Notes: generated from the sequence alone by a model not told the origin. A stretch of 64,000 nt of DNA from Xestospongia muta (GCA_963693285.1 OY848921.1:806001-870000), one strand, 5' to 3'; shown: positions 36,181 through 48,785, counted from the stretch's first letter. A program made the numbers and translations.

Positions 36181-38614
36181 ATGGCAGATGTAGTGCTAGA
36201 ATTATGTGACTATGAGAAGAGAAGACTAGAGAATGTTGAAAAGAATATTGAACTCATGAAAACTTTAGGTAAAATACTATTGTATGTTGAATAAAAAGTC
36301 ATTAAGATTATGTAGGTTTAGATATTAAGTCCCAAAACAAGAGTAGAGTTAGAAAAAGGAGAAGGAGACGATATAGTAATTGTAGTAAAAGTATCAGTGA
36401 TAGTGGAGATGAATGGATACCAACTCGAGAGACTTGTGTGGTGAAGAAAAAAACAAATGATGTCACAAGAGGTGATAAACTTGTAAATAAAATATGGACA
36501 CCATTCTTTTGTATTTAGATCATAAACTTAAAAAAGTCTTGAAGAAGAAAAAAACACAGCAGAAGAAATATTGCAAACCTGTAGAGTGGGAGGAGCCTTC
36601 ATTTGAGAGCCACGATTGCAAGTTGTCTAATGAGTTTGTTGAGTTATTTGGAGATGATAATGATGAAGAATATGAAGACTTTGAAGGATTTGATATTGAA
36701 GATGTGTAAGTTAGATTATACCAGTATTGCCTGTATTGTTTTCTTAATACAGTAGAAATGTACCTAAACATCCAGTTAGTGAGCGATATCCTAAGAGATT
36801 AAGTCACCAAAAAGAATACAAAGAAGATGAACTATCTGATGAAGATGAATATCTCTGTAAGTTCAGTATCAATATGGTTACTTCTACGACTTCTATTATT
36901 AGTTTGTGACAACTGTGAGGATATTCATCATGGTGACTGTCCTGTTCATGGACCCTTACTAACTCTAGATCCTTCTAGTGGTCATGATGAAGCATCTCTA
37001 CAACATACTAGTGTATTTGTTCCAGCTGAATTAACTGTTAAACCTTCTAAGATACCCAATGGTGGTCTGGGTGTTTTTGCTACACAATTTATACCTCGTG
37101 GAGTTAGGTTTGGTCCTTATGAAGGAAGGAAAGTGTTAAAAGAAGAGCTGACTAAAGGAGAAGATACTAGCTACATGTGGGAGGTACTCCAATGAAATAA
37201 TTATAAAGTCCAAATAATTTTTATTTTTTTTTCAGGTGAAGCGTGTTGGAGAGAGGTCATATTATATTGATGGTCGATCAGATAAGCAAAGTAATTGGTT
37301 ACGATTTGTTAACTGTGCTCACAATGTAGATGAACAGAATTTAATAGCTTTCCAGTATCATGGTAACATCTATTATCGTTCATTCAAGCATATCTATCCT
37401 GGTAATGAACTCTATGTATGGTATGGTGAAGAATATGCAAGAGAACTTGGGATCACAGCTAGTTTTGAAAAAGGTAGGGTAATTCTTTTGTCAGAAATAA
37501 AATTTACTATCTATTTTTAGATGATTGTCAACTGTATAATTGTAAAAATTGTGGAAGTAGTTTTGTTTTGAAAGTAAATTTTGATATGCATCTTCGACAT
37601 AATCCTAATTGTCTTGCTGCTAATCCTCAATGTTTTACTTGTCGAAAATGTCAAGAAAGCTTTTGTGAATTGTATCAGTTACAAGACCACATTCGTAAAC
37701 ATGAGCAACTTGATGTAAAAGGAAGAAATCATAAAAAAGGGTTTATTTCTAATGATAAACTGTTAGTTGGAAATCCAGATAATATATGTGATTATTGTGG
37801 AAAGAAACTTTCTTGTCAGTCATCATTGAGGACTCATCTTCGTATACACACTGGTGATAAACCTTACCAATGTCAGTACTATCGAAAAAAATTTTATAAA
37901 GGCAAAAATCTCCAAACTCATCTTCGTACAGACGTTGGAGATAAACCTTACCAATGTCAGTACTGTGGAAAAGGATTTAGTAATAATAGTAATCTCCAAA
38001 CTCATCTTCATATACACACTGGTGATAAACCTTACCAATGTCAGTACTGTGGAAAAAGATTTAGTAATAACAGTAATTTCCAAAAACATCTTTGTATACA
38101 CACTGGTGATAAACATTACCAATGTCAGTACTGTGTAAAACAATTTAGTCAGAATAGTAGTCTCTGGAGACATCTTCGTATACACACTGGAGATAAACCT
38201 TACCAATGTCAGTACTGTGGAAAAGGATTTCGTCATGATAGTACTCTCCAAACTCATCTTTGTTTACACACTGGAGATAAACCTTACCAATGTCAGTACT
38301 GTGAAAAAACATTTATTCAGAATAGTAGTCTCCAAAGACATTTTCGTACACACACTGGAGATAAACCTTACCAATGTCAATACTGTGAAAAAGAATTTAG
38401 TCAGGATAGTAGTCTCCAAACTCATCTTCGTATACACACTGGTGATAAACCTTACCAATGTCAGTACTGTGGCAAAGGATTTAGTCAGAATGGTAATCTC
38501 CAAACTCATCTTCGTATACACACTGGTGATAAACCTTACCATTGTCAGTACTGTGGAAAAGGGTTTCATCATAATCATCATCTCCAAGCTCATCTTCGTA
38601 TTCATCTAAAATAA
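36181..38614 (+). CDS. P10: intact PRDM9-like PR/SET zinc-finger protein
   Basis: Exons 36181-36268, 36316-36471, 36519-36705, 36753-36856, 36903-37183, 37236-37473 and 37521-38614; about 634 aa to the ancestral-type stop (HLRIHLK*). SET motifs are complete ([32 protein letters not shown]). Ten units: CSST, KKNT (CQYY and final His to Asp, defective), NSNT, NSNK, QSSR, HSTT, QSSR, QSST, QGNT, HHHA. The last finger, FHHNHHLQAH, replaces the usual QNNT terminal finger and is unique in the window. All introns are 47-52 bp. Confidence 0.9.
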
Positions 38615-38679
38615 TTAAATATTTTTGTTCATTATTCATTATCGTTTTAATAAGTTAACATAGTAACAACATTATACAA

Positions 38680-38955
38680 ACAATGGTAATGTAGATTTAG
38701 AGAAAAATTAATTTATCTACAGGGAAGTTAGTCCCAAAGTTCCAGAGTCCTGTAACGTGATAGTGTCACTGTTGAAGATGGAGTAAGTGAAGTCAAGTTA
38801 ACACCTCTAACCAGTGACAGCAGTGCTTTTTATGCAATTAAAGTAATTGTAAATTGTTTCTACCGAGACTTTTACTAATCCTAGGGAGATGCCTTAAGTA
38901 AAACAGTTCAGTTAACTGAAGGTACTACATCAGTGATAGAGATTGTTGTCAAGGA
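38680..38955 (+). pseudogene. Diverged module X relic
   Basis: The most diverged module X copy (ATGGTAATGTAGATTTAGAG..., SKVPESCNVIVSLLKME-like, LTPLTSDSSAFYAIK). It stops at GATAGAGATTGTTGTCAAGG, where array sequence gives way to unrelated DNA carrying the homeobox gene. It marks one edge of a break in the array. Confidence 0.5.
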
Positions 38956-39418
38956 AAATAAAGGAGGCTGTCAGTAATTTCATGCATGTAAAGAACTACA
39001 GAGCATGTTACAAGCAGTGTGATGTACTGTGAAGGATGATATGCCAACAATTTTATTACTATTGTATACGAGGAGGGATTTGTTAACAAATAAACTGGAA
39101 GAACTCTGTATTGTTAATGATAAAAGATAATTTTTATCCCTAGCATAATTATTTTAATTGTTAGTATATTATAATGATACACGTGGCTAATTATCCTTGA
39201 AGAAGTAATGATGAAAAGAAACTGTTTGTTTGTCGTGTTTAAGTTGTTCTTGTGAAGTTTTCAACATCTACTCGATGGTGATAAATTAAAAACTAAAGAA
39301 CGCGGTTCTCACTTCAAGTGATAATAGAATAAGGACGCGGTCGTCTGTATCTCAGAGAACCTGGCATATATAATGTATCTCTACTCATATCTTTGATCAC
39401 TACTAACTAAGGAATATT
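38956..39418. other. Unique sequence and putative promoter upstream of the homeobox gene
   Basis: About 460 bp with no similarity to the array modules and no open frame. A TATATAAT box at 39367-39374 lies about 45 bp before the homeobox ATG, which fits a compact core promoter. Confidence 0.5.
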
Positions 39419-39902
39419 ATGACTGCGCTGTCTGCTGACAAATTCTCTATTGAGAATATTCTTGGATTAAAAGAGCAAGAACCTGCTGAGTCGTCTTGTA
39501 GTGAAGCACCAAACGAACCCACATCTACGTCTGAATCTAAAGGCACAATTAACTAATTCGTTTGCTTTATTCACGTGTATTTCACTCTTTTAGATGAAGC
39601 TAGCAGCTCTTCTAAACCTAAAAAGGGAACAAGACCAGCTGATGATGACAATAAGGAAAAACAAGCTTCTAAACGTGGTAGAACAGCTTTTACAAGAGCT
39701 CAAAAGAATACTCTGAAGGAGGCGTTTGCGGTCTCGCAATATCCTGAAACACATAAACGTGAAGACTTGGCAAAAGCTTTAGATGTAGGTCCAATTAGAG
39801 TCCAAGTAAGATAAAAGTTATTAAAGTAACCACATTACTCTACTTATATCGTAGGTGTGGTTTCAAAATTGTATCAACTTTTGCAACCAGCCTAATAAAT
39901 GA
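39419..39902 (+). pseudogene. Truncated paired-like homeobox gene
   Basis: E1 39419-39542 encodes MTALSADKFSIENILGLKEQ with an EH1-type repressor motif (FSIENILGL). E2 39594-39805 encodes a basic linker and homeodomain residues 2-46 (KRGRTAFTRAQ...YPETHKREDLAKAL). E3 starts at 39855 with VWFQN (residues 47-51, Gln50), but after N51 it reads array sequence (module X tail), giving CINFCNQPNK*. R53 and the rest of helix 3 are missing. The first intron needs a GC donor (AAAG|GCACAA); the second sits at 46/47, a position known from paired-class homeoboxes. EH1 plus Gln50 suggests a Hesx/Goosecoid-like paired-type gene. The truncated protein should not bind DNA normally. Confidence 0.85.
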
Positions 39903-40221
39903 CCTGTCATCTGCTCTTGAACAAGATAATTGTAAAAGTATGACAACAAGAAGGGAGAGTCAGAGCAAAGAGACCACAATCAGATGACCCAACTTGTGAC
40001 TGGTAATACCTATGTCTATAAAGATAAAATGAAACTTAGTGAATAAAAACAGATAAGACCAATATACCTGATATTGACTTCTCTATGAGTAGGTGACAAG
40101 CAAACAATTGTAGCAATTTGTCTTGGAAGTGATGAACTCATTGCAGGTGGTAAGCTGTTGTAAATATCAACAAATCCAAGGTCACATTCATATGTAGAGA
40201 TAATCACCCTATGACCATAAC
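39868..40221 (-). pseudogene. C48/Ulp1-like peptidase fragment (DCG motif kept)
   Basis: Exon A 40221-40068 and exon B from about 40015 (SQVGSSDCGLF), after a 39868-39900 module X tail fused to the homeobox exon. The acceptor before exon A is kept (acatacag). Confidence 0.7.
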
Positions 40222-40309
40222 CTGTATGTAACACACGAATAATTGGAGACCTTTGACAATCAAATACACAAGGTTAAAAGTTGAGAAAAGAGATGAGTAA
40301 TCATTGTCT

Positions 40310-40655
40310 ATTTATGAGAGGACATTTTAATAATAAAGTGTTGATTCTTTTTAAGAATTTCATAATTTGTGGGTCCCATTGGTGATTTGGGTGGGTCCTA
40401 GACAGAAAAGCAATAAGTAAAATAGAAAATGACAAGAGAGAATACAAAGTGAGAAGAATTTGAGGAGTAGCATGCTAATAGAAGTTACAGTAGATGATCC
40501 CAATGGTTTGATGAGCTTTAGAGTGGACAGATTGGATGTAAGAATACCATAAATTAAAAATGATAATAACATCAAGATATTTAAATGAATCGACACATTC
40601 AAGATGAGAACCATTTAAGAAAAGAGGGGAGAGGGAGGTTGAAAAGAGGGAGACT
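40310..40655 (-). pseudogene. LINE (CR1/L2-like) reverse-transcriptase relic, longer copy
   Basis: Extends the relic at 11178 toward the C-terminus: LECVNSFKYLDV, HIRSVHSKAHQTIG, HATPQILLTLYSLLS, ILLIAFLSRTH, then WDPQIMKFLKRINTL. The WDP after the FKYLGV block matches the ...VWDP... segment of CR1/L2-type ORF2 proteins, which supports the assignment. One copy only reaches about 115 codons with interruptions. Confidence 0.85.
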
Positions 40656-40764
40656 TATGTGAGATGTATTTGTTTTTTTTGAAGTTGATGGTGAGATGAT
40701 GAGAGCTAATTTATGATGTTATGAGATTGATGTTTTATTGTTAATAAGAACCAATTAAATTTAG

Positions 40765-41217
40765 TGGGAGGGGCTAATACTTTTAACAATAATGTTGGTC
40801 TGTTATTTTGTTTACCAGAATCTAAACATTCGGAAAGAACTCACATAAATGGCTGGCGTTCTGCACTGACTTTGTGCAGATCAATGAAATTGCTTGTGAC
40901 TACGCACACAAGCTAATTAAAATATAGACAAGCAGACTGGAGAGTGCTATATGAAATGTATTACTAATACATTTGTGAGTATGGAATCAATGACTTATTG
41001 ATCGCACACTAGATAGAGTTCAATATCATCTCGAGTGTAGGCGTTAAAAGAAAGTACCACGAGGTAGCACGTGTAGCAAGAAGTCTTGTGATCTTCAACT
41101 ATAATAACATTCATAGTTGCCTAGATTTCAACGTGACTTTGCCAAGATCTTCCCTCTCTTTGCAGAACGTCTGGTTTTGAGTCTAGTTTACCTACCAGAT
41201 AGTCTGCAGTCTTCTAA
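40765..41217 (+). promoter_or_regulatory. Long-class upstream region of P11
   Basis: Has an extra proximal-like block (GGGAGGGGCTAATACTTTTAAC, TTGGTCTGTTATTTTG, TTTACCAGAATCTAAACATTCGG...CATAAATGG) resembling a decayed short-class region, followed by the standard long block (AAGCTAATTAAAATATAGAC, ACGTGTAGC, CATTCATAGTTGCC). The same compound form precedes P12 and P16. Confidence 0.45.
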
Positions 41218-43713
41218 ATGGCTGATGTAATGCAAGAATTATGTGACTATGAGAGGAGAAGACTAGAGAATGTTGAAATGAATATTGAACTCATGAAAAC
41301 TTTAGGTAAAATACTGTTGTAAAGTAAATAAACACTCATAAAGATTGTGCAGGTTTAGATGTTAAGTCCAAAAACAAGAGTAGAGTTAGAAAAAGGAGAA
41401 GGAGACGATATAGTAATTGTAGTAATAGTAACAGTGATAGTGGAGATGAATGGATACCTGCTCTAGAGACTTGTGTGACAAGGAAAAAAACAAATGATGT
41501 CATAAGAGGTAATAAACTTGTAAATAAAATATGGACACCATTATTTTGTGTTTAGATCACAAACTTACAAGAGTCTTGAAGAAGAGAAAGCCACAGCAGA
41601 AGAAATATTGCAAACTTGTAGAGTGGGAGGAGCCTTCATTTGAGAGCCTTGATTGCAAGTTGTCTAATGAGTTTGTTGAGTTATTTGGAGATGATATTGA
41701 TGAAGAATATGAAGATTTTGAAGGATTTGATATTGAAGATGTGTAAGTTAGATTATATCAGTATTGTTGATATTGTTTTTTTAATACAGTGGTAATGTAC
41801 CTCAGTGTCCAGTTAGTGAACGATATCCAAAGAGATTAAGTCACCAAAAGGAATACAGAGAAGATGAAGTATCTGATGAAGATGAATATCTCTGTAAGTT
41901 TAGTATCAATATGGTTACTTCTATAACTTTCATTATTAGTTTGTGAGGACTGTGATGAATTTCATCATGGTGACTGTCCTGTTCATGGACCCTTACTAAC
42001 TCTAGATCCTTCTAGTGGTCATGATGAAGCATCTCTACAATACACTAGTGTATTTGTTCCAGCTGAATTAACTGTTAAACCTTCTAAGATACCCAATGCT
42101 GGTCTGGGTGTTTTTGCTACACAGTTTATACCTCGTAGAGTTATGTTTGGTCCTTATGAAGGAAAGAGAGTGTTAAAAGAAGAGCTCACTGAAGATAAAG
42201 ATACTAGCTACATGTGGGAGGTACTGTAATGAAATAAAAAGTATTAAATATTTTAATTTATTCAGGTGAAGTGTGTTGGAGATAGGTCATATTATATTGA
42301 TGGTCAATCAGATAAACAAAGTAATTGGTTAAGATTTGTTAACTGTGCTCGTAATGAAGATGAACAGAATTTAGTTGCCTTTCAGTATCATGGTAACATC
42401 TATTATCGCTCATTTAAACATATCTATCCTGGTAATGAACTCTATGTATGGTATGGTGAAGAATATGCAAGAGAACTTGGGATTACTGGTAGTTTTACAG
42501 AAGGTAGAGTTATTCTTTTGTCAGAAATAAAATTTACTATCTATTTATAGGTGATTGTCAACTTTATTATTGCAAAAATTGTGGAAGTAGTTTTGATTTG
42601 AAAGGAAATTTTGATTTGCATCTTCGACATAACCCTAATTGTCTTGCTGCTAATCCTCAATGTTTTACTTGTCAAAAATGTCAAGAAAGCTTTTGTGAAT
42701 TGTATCGGTTACAAGACCACATTCGTAAACACGAGCATCTTGATGTAAAAGGAAGCAATAAAAAAGAGTTCATTTCCAACGATATTAATCCAGATATTAT
42801 GTGTGATAATTGTGGAACGAAACTTTCTTGTCAGTCATCATTGGGGACTCATCTTTGTATACACTCTAATGATAAAACTTACCAATGTCAGTACTGTAAA
42901 AAAGAATTTAGTGATAATAGTAATCTCCAAATTCATCTTCGTATACACACTGGTGATAAACCTTACCAATGTCAGTACTGTGAAAAAGGATTTAGTGATA
43001 ATAGTAATCTCCAAATTCATCTTCGTATACACACTGGTGATAAACCTTACCAATGTCAGTACTGTGGAAAAAAATTTAGTACTAATAGTACTCTCCAAAC
43101 TCATCTTCGTATACACACTGGGGATAAACCTTACCAATGTCAGTACTGTGAAAAAACATTTAGTCAGAATAGTATTCTTCAAAGACATCTTCGTATACAC
43201 ACTGGAGATAAACCTTACCAATGTCAATACTGTGAGAAAACATTTAGTCAGAATGGTGGTCTCCAATCACATCTTCGTATGCACACTGGTGATAAACCTT
43301 ACCGATGTCAGTATTGTGGAAAAGGATTTAGTCAGAACAGTAACCTCCAAACACATCTTCATATACACACTGGTGACAAACCTTACCAATGTCAGTACTG
43401 TGAAAAAACATTTAGTAAAAATAGTAATCTCCAAATTCATCTTCGTATACACACTGGTGATAAACCTTACCAATGTCAGTACTGTGGAAAAAGATTTAGT
43501 ACTATTAGTAACCTCCAAAGACACCTTCGTATACACACTGGTGATAAACCTTACCAATGTCAGTATTGTGGAAAAGAATTTAATACTAGTAGTAACCTCC
43601 AGAAACATCTTCGTATACACACTGGTGATAAACTTCACCAGTGTCAGTACTGTGGAAAAAAATTTAATCAAAGCAATAATCTCCAAACTCATATTTGTAT
43701 ACATCTAGATTAA
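41218..43713 (+). CDS. P11: intact PRDM9-like PR/SET zinc-finger protein
   Basis: Exons 41218-41305, 41353-41508, 41556-41742, 41790-41893, 41940-42220, 42266-42503 and 42551-43713; about 657 aa. SET exons read [22 protein letters not shown] and [13 protein letters not shown]6 ends GITGSFTEG and intron 6 ends TTTATAG|GTGATTG, giving GDCQ instead of DDCQ, as in P12 and P14. Eleven tandem units: CSST, DSNI, DSNI, TSTT, QSIR, QGGS, QSNT, KSNI, TSNR, TSNK, QNNT. All except the first (L for F) have the full C2H2 pattern. The gene reaches the ancestral stop after HICIHLD, where P1, P5 and P12 stop one finger earlier. Confidence 0.9.
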
Positions 43714-43784
43714 TTAATTATTATTTTTGCTAATCATTTACATTACACTTTATTAAGTTACCATAGTAACTACACTACACAAAT

Positions 43785-44190
43785 AATAGACAATACAGGT
43801 CTAGAAAAGTTAAAGTAGTCCAGGGTGACTAGTCCCAAAGTTCCAGAGCATAATAACAGAATAGAATGTGTCACTCTAGAAAGTGGAATGAGTGAAGTCA
43901 AGTTAAACCCTAACAAGTGATAGCAGAGCTTCTTTAAAAATTAGGTGTAAATTGTTTCTACCTAAACTTTTCAATTCTTACTAATCCTAGGAGATGCTAC
44001 AAGTAAACAGTTTAGTTAACTGAAAGTACTACATCAGTGATATTGTTGTCACTGTTGAAGATGGTCACTCAACTAAAACGTACACAATATCTATACAACA
44101 TTTATCATCCAGTGATGATTGCCTAATGTTAGGTCACAATCACAGTAACACAGAAGTCTTTTTGCTAGTATATACTACAAGGAGTTTTTT
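43785..44190 (+). pseudogene. Module X relic
   Basis: Starts ATAGACAATACAGG (ATG lost), includes FKLGVNCFYLN and DIVVTVEDGHSTKTYTI, and ends at TACTACAAGGAGT, where an E7 scrap begins. Confidence 0.5.
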
Positions 44191-44550
44191 TTTGTTTTGA
44201 AAGCAAATTTTGATTTGCATCTTCGACATAATTCTAATTGCCTTGCTGAAAGTTAGCTATAATGATTATTAAATATAATTATTAGGTTAATCTAACAATA
44301 GAAATGAATAATGTCACTAAACAAAATGATTTGAGTCACTTTTATTGAAATATTCTTGATAAAAAAGCAATAGTAAAACTGAAATGAAAGTAAAAACAAA
44401 AGAGGACAAACAAAGTATAAAAACAATAGAATTATCTCAAGATGTAGAGGATGACACTCAAAATAATGTTATAGATAATGTAGTAGATACTGAAGAATCT
44501 AGAGAACTGTCATCAGATATATCACCTAAACATGATGACAAATAGCACAA
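44191..44550 (+). pseudogene. Exon 7 scrap and truncated module Y
   Basis: E7 scrap ([17 protein letters not shown]) to about 44255, then module Y from ATG 44304 with a stop at the FY*NILD position, through EESRELSSDISPKHDDK*. It breaks at GCACAAGGTG and re-enters module X. Confidence 0.55.
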
Positions 44551-45045
44551 GGTGACTAGTCCCAAAGTTCCAGAGCATAGTAACGGAATAGAATGTGTCA
44601 CTGTAGAAGGTGGAATGAGTGAAGTCAAGTTAACACCTCTAACCAGTGATAGCAATGCTTCTTGTACAATTAGTTATAAATTGTTTCTACCTAGACCTTT
44701 CAATTCTTACTAATCCTAGGGAGATGCTACAAGTAAGCAGTTCAGTTAACGGTAGGTACTACATCAGTGATATTGTTGTCACTGTTGAAGTGTTAGAAAG
44801 TGCAGACCTCAACTAAAACTTACACAGTAACAAACTTACAACATTTATCATCCAGTAATGCTTGCCTAATGTTAGGTTACAATCACAGTAGCACAAAAGT
44901 TTTTTTGCAAGTACTTTCAGATGAAGGTTTCAAAATTGGTACACCAGTTGCTACACAAGTGTTAGAAAGTACAGACCTACTGTTTAAATGGTGCTCTAGA
45001 CCTGAATACAAGGAGATTGTATCAACTTTTGCAACCAGCCTATAA
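44551..45045 (+). pseudogene. Module X relic, second copy in the P11-P12 gap
   Basis: Begins internally (GACTAGTCCCAAAG), passes the ECVTVEGGMSEVKLTPLTSD and FYLDLSILTNPREML parts, and ends GTPVATQVLESTDLLFKWC, EYKEIVSTFATSL* at 45043-45045. The distal 81 codons are open. Confidence 0.45.
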
Positions 45046-45139
45046 TAAATGACCTGTCATCTGTTCTTGAACAAGATAATTGTAAAAGTATGACAACGAG
45101 AAGAGAGAGAATGAAGAAGGGAGAGTCAGAGAAAAGAGA

Positions 45140-45530
45140 TGAGTAATCATTATCTATTTATGAGAGGACATTTTAATAATAAAGTGTTCATTCTTTTTAA
45201 GAATTTCCTAATTGGTGGGTCCCATTGGTGATTTGGGCGGGTCCCAGACAGAAAAGCAATAAGTAAAATATGAAATGACAAGAGAGAACAATACAAAGTG
45301 AGAAGAATTTGAGGAGTAGCATGCTAATAGAAGTTACAGACTTACAGTAGATGATCCCAATGGTTTGATGAGCTTTAGAGTGGACAGATTGGATGTGAGG
45401 AGACCATAAATTAAAAATGATAATAACATCAAGATATTTAAATGAATCGACACATTCAAGATTAGAACCATTTAAAAAAGAGGGGAGAGGGAGGTTGAAA
45501 AGAGGGAGACTTATGTGAAATGTATTTGTT
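45140..45530 (-). pseudogene. LINE (CR1/L2-like) reverse-transcriptase relic
   Basis: Copy of 40310-40655 with indels, including the WDP region (GGGTCCCAGACAG... on the plus strand) and FKYLDV. The duplication occurred after the element had decayed. Confidence 0.8.
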
Positions 45531-45614
45531 TTTTGAAGTTGATGGTGAGATGATGAGAGCTAATTTATGATGTTATGAGATTGATGTTTTATTGTTAATA
45601 AGAACCAATTAAAT

Positions 45615-46091
45615 TTAGTGGGAGGGGCTAATACTTTTAACAATAATGTTGGTCTGTTATTTTGTTTACCAGAATCTAAACATTCGGAAAAAACTCACAT
45701 AAATGGCTGGCGTTCTGCACTGACTTCGTGCAGATGAATGAAATTGCTTGTGTCATGAGATTGCAAGTGACCACGCACACAAGCTAATTAAAATATAGAC
45801 AAGCAGACTGGAGAGTGCTATAAAGAAATGTATTACTAATACATTTGTGAGTATGGAATCAATGACTAATTGATCGCACACTAGATAGAGTTCAATATCA
45901 TCTCGACTATAGAGGCGCTAAAAGAAAGTACCACGAGGTAGCACGTGTAGCAAGAAGTCTTGTGATCTTCAACTATAATAACATTCATAGTTGCCTAAAT
46001 TTCAACGTGACTTTGCCCAGACCTTCTCTCTCTTTGCAGAACGTCTAGTTTTGAGTCTAGTTTACCTACCAGCTAGTCTGTAGTGTTCAAA
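45615..46091 (+). promoter_or_regulatory. Long-class upstream region of P12
   Basis: Compound form like that before P11, with an extra GTGTCATGAGATTGCAAGTG segment shared with P16. Ends TAGTGTTCAAA before the ATG. Confidence 0.45.
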
Positions 46092-48785
46092 ATGGCAGAT
46101 TTAATGCAAGAATTATGTGATTATGAGAAGAGAAGACTAGAGAATGTTGAAAAGAATATTGAACTCATGAAAACTTTAGGTAAAATAGTGTTGTAAAGTA
46201 AATAAACACTCATAAAGATTGTGCAGGTTTAGATGTTAAGTCCAAAAACAAGAGTAGAGTTAGAAAAAGGAGAAGGAGACGATATAGTAATTGTAGTAAT
46301 AGTAGCAGTGATAGTGGAGATGAATGGATACCTGCTCTAGAGATTTGTGTGACAAGGAAAAAAACAAATGATGTCATAAGAGGTAATAAACTTGTAAATT
46401 AAATATGGACACCATTATTTTGTGTTTAGATCACAAACTTACAAGAGTCTTGAAGAAAAAACCACAGCAGAAGAAATATTACAAACCTGTAGAGGGGGAG
46501 GAGCCTTCATTTGAGAGCCATGATTGTAAGTTGTCTAATGATTTTTTTGAGTTATTTGGAGATGATAATGATGAAGAATATGAAGACTTTAAAGGATTTG
46601 ATATTGAAGATGTGTAAGTTAGATGATATCAGTATTGCTGGTATTGTTTTCTTAATACAGTGGTAATGTACCTCAGTGTCCAGTTAGTGAACAATATCCT
46701 GAGAGATTAAGTTACCAAAAAGAATGTAGAGAAGACGAAGTAACTGATGAAGATGAATATCTCTGTAAGTTCAGTATCAATATGGTTACTTCTACAACTT
46801 TCATTATTAGTTTGTGAGGACTGTGAGGAATTTCATCATGGTGACTGTCCTGTTCATGGACCCTTACTAACTCTAGATCCTTCTAGTGGTCATGATGAAA
46901 CATCTCTACAATACACTACTGTTTTTGTTCCAGCTGAATTAACTGTTAAACCTTCTAAGATACCCAATGCTGGTCTGGGTGTTTTTGCTACACAGTTTAT
47001 ACCTCGTAGAGTTATGTTTGGTCCTTATGAAGGAAAAAGAGTGTTAAAGGAAGAGCTCACTGAAGATAAAGATACTAACTACATGTGGGAGGTACTGTAA
47101 TGAAATAAAAAGTATTAAATATTTTAATTTATTCAGGTGAAGCGTGTTGGAGATAGGTCATATTATATTGATGGTCAATCAGATAAGCAAAGTAATTGGT
47201 TAAGATTTGTTAATTGTGCTCGCAATGAAGATGAACAGAATTTAGTTGCCTTTCAGTATCACAGTAACATCTATTATCGCTCATTCAAACATATCTATCC
47301 TGGTAATGAACTCTATGTATGGTATGGTGAAGAATATGCAAGAGAACTTGGGATTACTGGTAGTTTTACAGAAGGTAGAGTTATTCTTTTGTCAGAAATA
47401 AAATTTACTATTTGTTTATAGGTGATTGTCAACTTTATTATTGCAAAAATTGTGGAAGTAGTTTTGTTTTGAAAGGAAATTTTGATTTGCATCTTCGGCA
47501 TAATCCTAATTGTCTTGCTGCTAATCCTCAATGTTTTACTTGTCGAAAATGTCAAGAAAGCTTTTATGAATTGTATCAGTTACAAGACCACATTCGTAAA
47601 CATGAGCAACTTGATGTAGAAGGAAGGAATAAAAAAAGGCTCATTTCCCATGATAAATTGCTAGTTGATAATAATCCAGATATTATGTGTGATAATTGTG
47701 GAAAGAAACTTTCTTGTCAGTCATCATTGAGGACTCATCTTTGTATACACACTGATGATAAAACTTACCAATGTCAGTACTGTAAAAAAGGATTTAGTCG
47801 GAAAGGTGATCTCCAAAGACATCTTTGTACACACACTGGTAATAAACCTTACCAATGTCAGTACTGTGAAAAAGGATTTAGTGATTATAGTAATCTCCAA
47901 ATTCATCTTCGTATACACACTGGTGATAAACCTTACCAATGTCAGTACTGTGGAAAAAAATTTAGTACTAATAGTAATCTCCAAACTCATCTTCGTATAC
48001 ACACTGGGGATAAACCTTACCAATGTCAGTACTGTGAAAAAACATTTATTCAGAATAGTATTCTCCAAAGACATCTTCGTATACACACTGGAAAAAAACC
48101 TTACCAATGTCAGTACTGTGAGAAAACATTTAGTCAGAATGGTGGTCTCCAATCACATCTTCGTATGCACACTGGTGATAAACCTTACCGATGTCAGTAT
48201 TGTGGAAAAGGATTTAGTCAGAATAGTAACCTCCAAACACATCTTCATATACACACTGGTGAACGTGATAAACCTTTCCAATGTCAGTACTGTGAAAAAA
48301 CATTTAGTAAAAATAGTAATCTCCAAAGTCATCTTCGTATACACACTGGTGATAAACCTTACCAATGTCAGTACTGTGGAAAAAGATTCAATCAAAGCAG
48401 TAATCTTCACAGACATCTTCGTATACACACTGTTGATAAACCTTACCAATGTCAGTACTGTGGAAAAGGATTTAGTAATGATAGTAATCTCCAAACTCAT
48501 CTTCGTATACACACTGTTGATAAACCTTACCAATGTCAGTACTGTGGAAAAGGATTTAGTAATGATAGTAATCTCCAAACTCATCTTCGTATACAAACTG
48601 TTGATAAACCTTACCAATGTCAGTACTGTGGAAAAGGATTTAGTACTAATAGTAACCTCCAAAGACACCTTCGTATACATACTGGTGATAAACCTTACCA
48701 ATGTCAGTATTGTGGAAAAGGGTTTAATACTAGTAGTAACCTCCAAAGACATCTTCGTATACACACTGGTGATAAACCTCACTAG
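46092..48785 (+). CDS. P12: PRDM9-like protein with the longest finger array, last finger lost
   Basis: Exons 46092-46179, 46227-46382, 46430-46613, 46661-46764, 46811-47091, 47137-47374 and 47422-48785; about 723 aa. E1 reads MADLM; E3 lacks one Lys codon. SET exons resemble P11 and P14. Thirteen tandem units: CSST, RGDR, DSNI, TSNT, QSIR, QGGS, QSNT, KSNS, QSNR, NSNT, NSNT, TSNR, TSNR. One linker is expanded to TGERDKPF (48259-48282), and three linkers read TVDKP. Units 10 and 11 are identical, a fresh 84-bp duplication. It ends at CAC-TAG (48783-48785) before the terminal finger, whose relic also has a Cys changed (KKCNQ). Confidence 0.86.
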
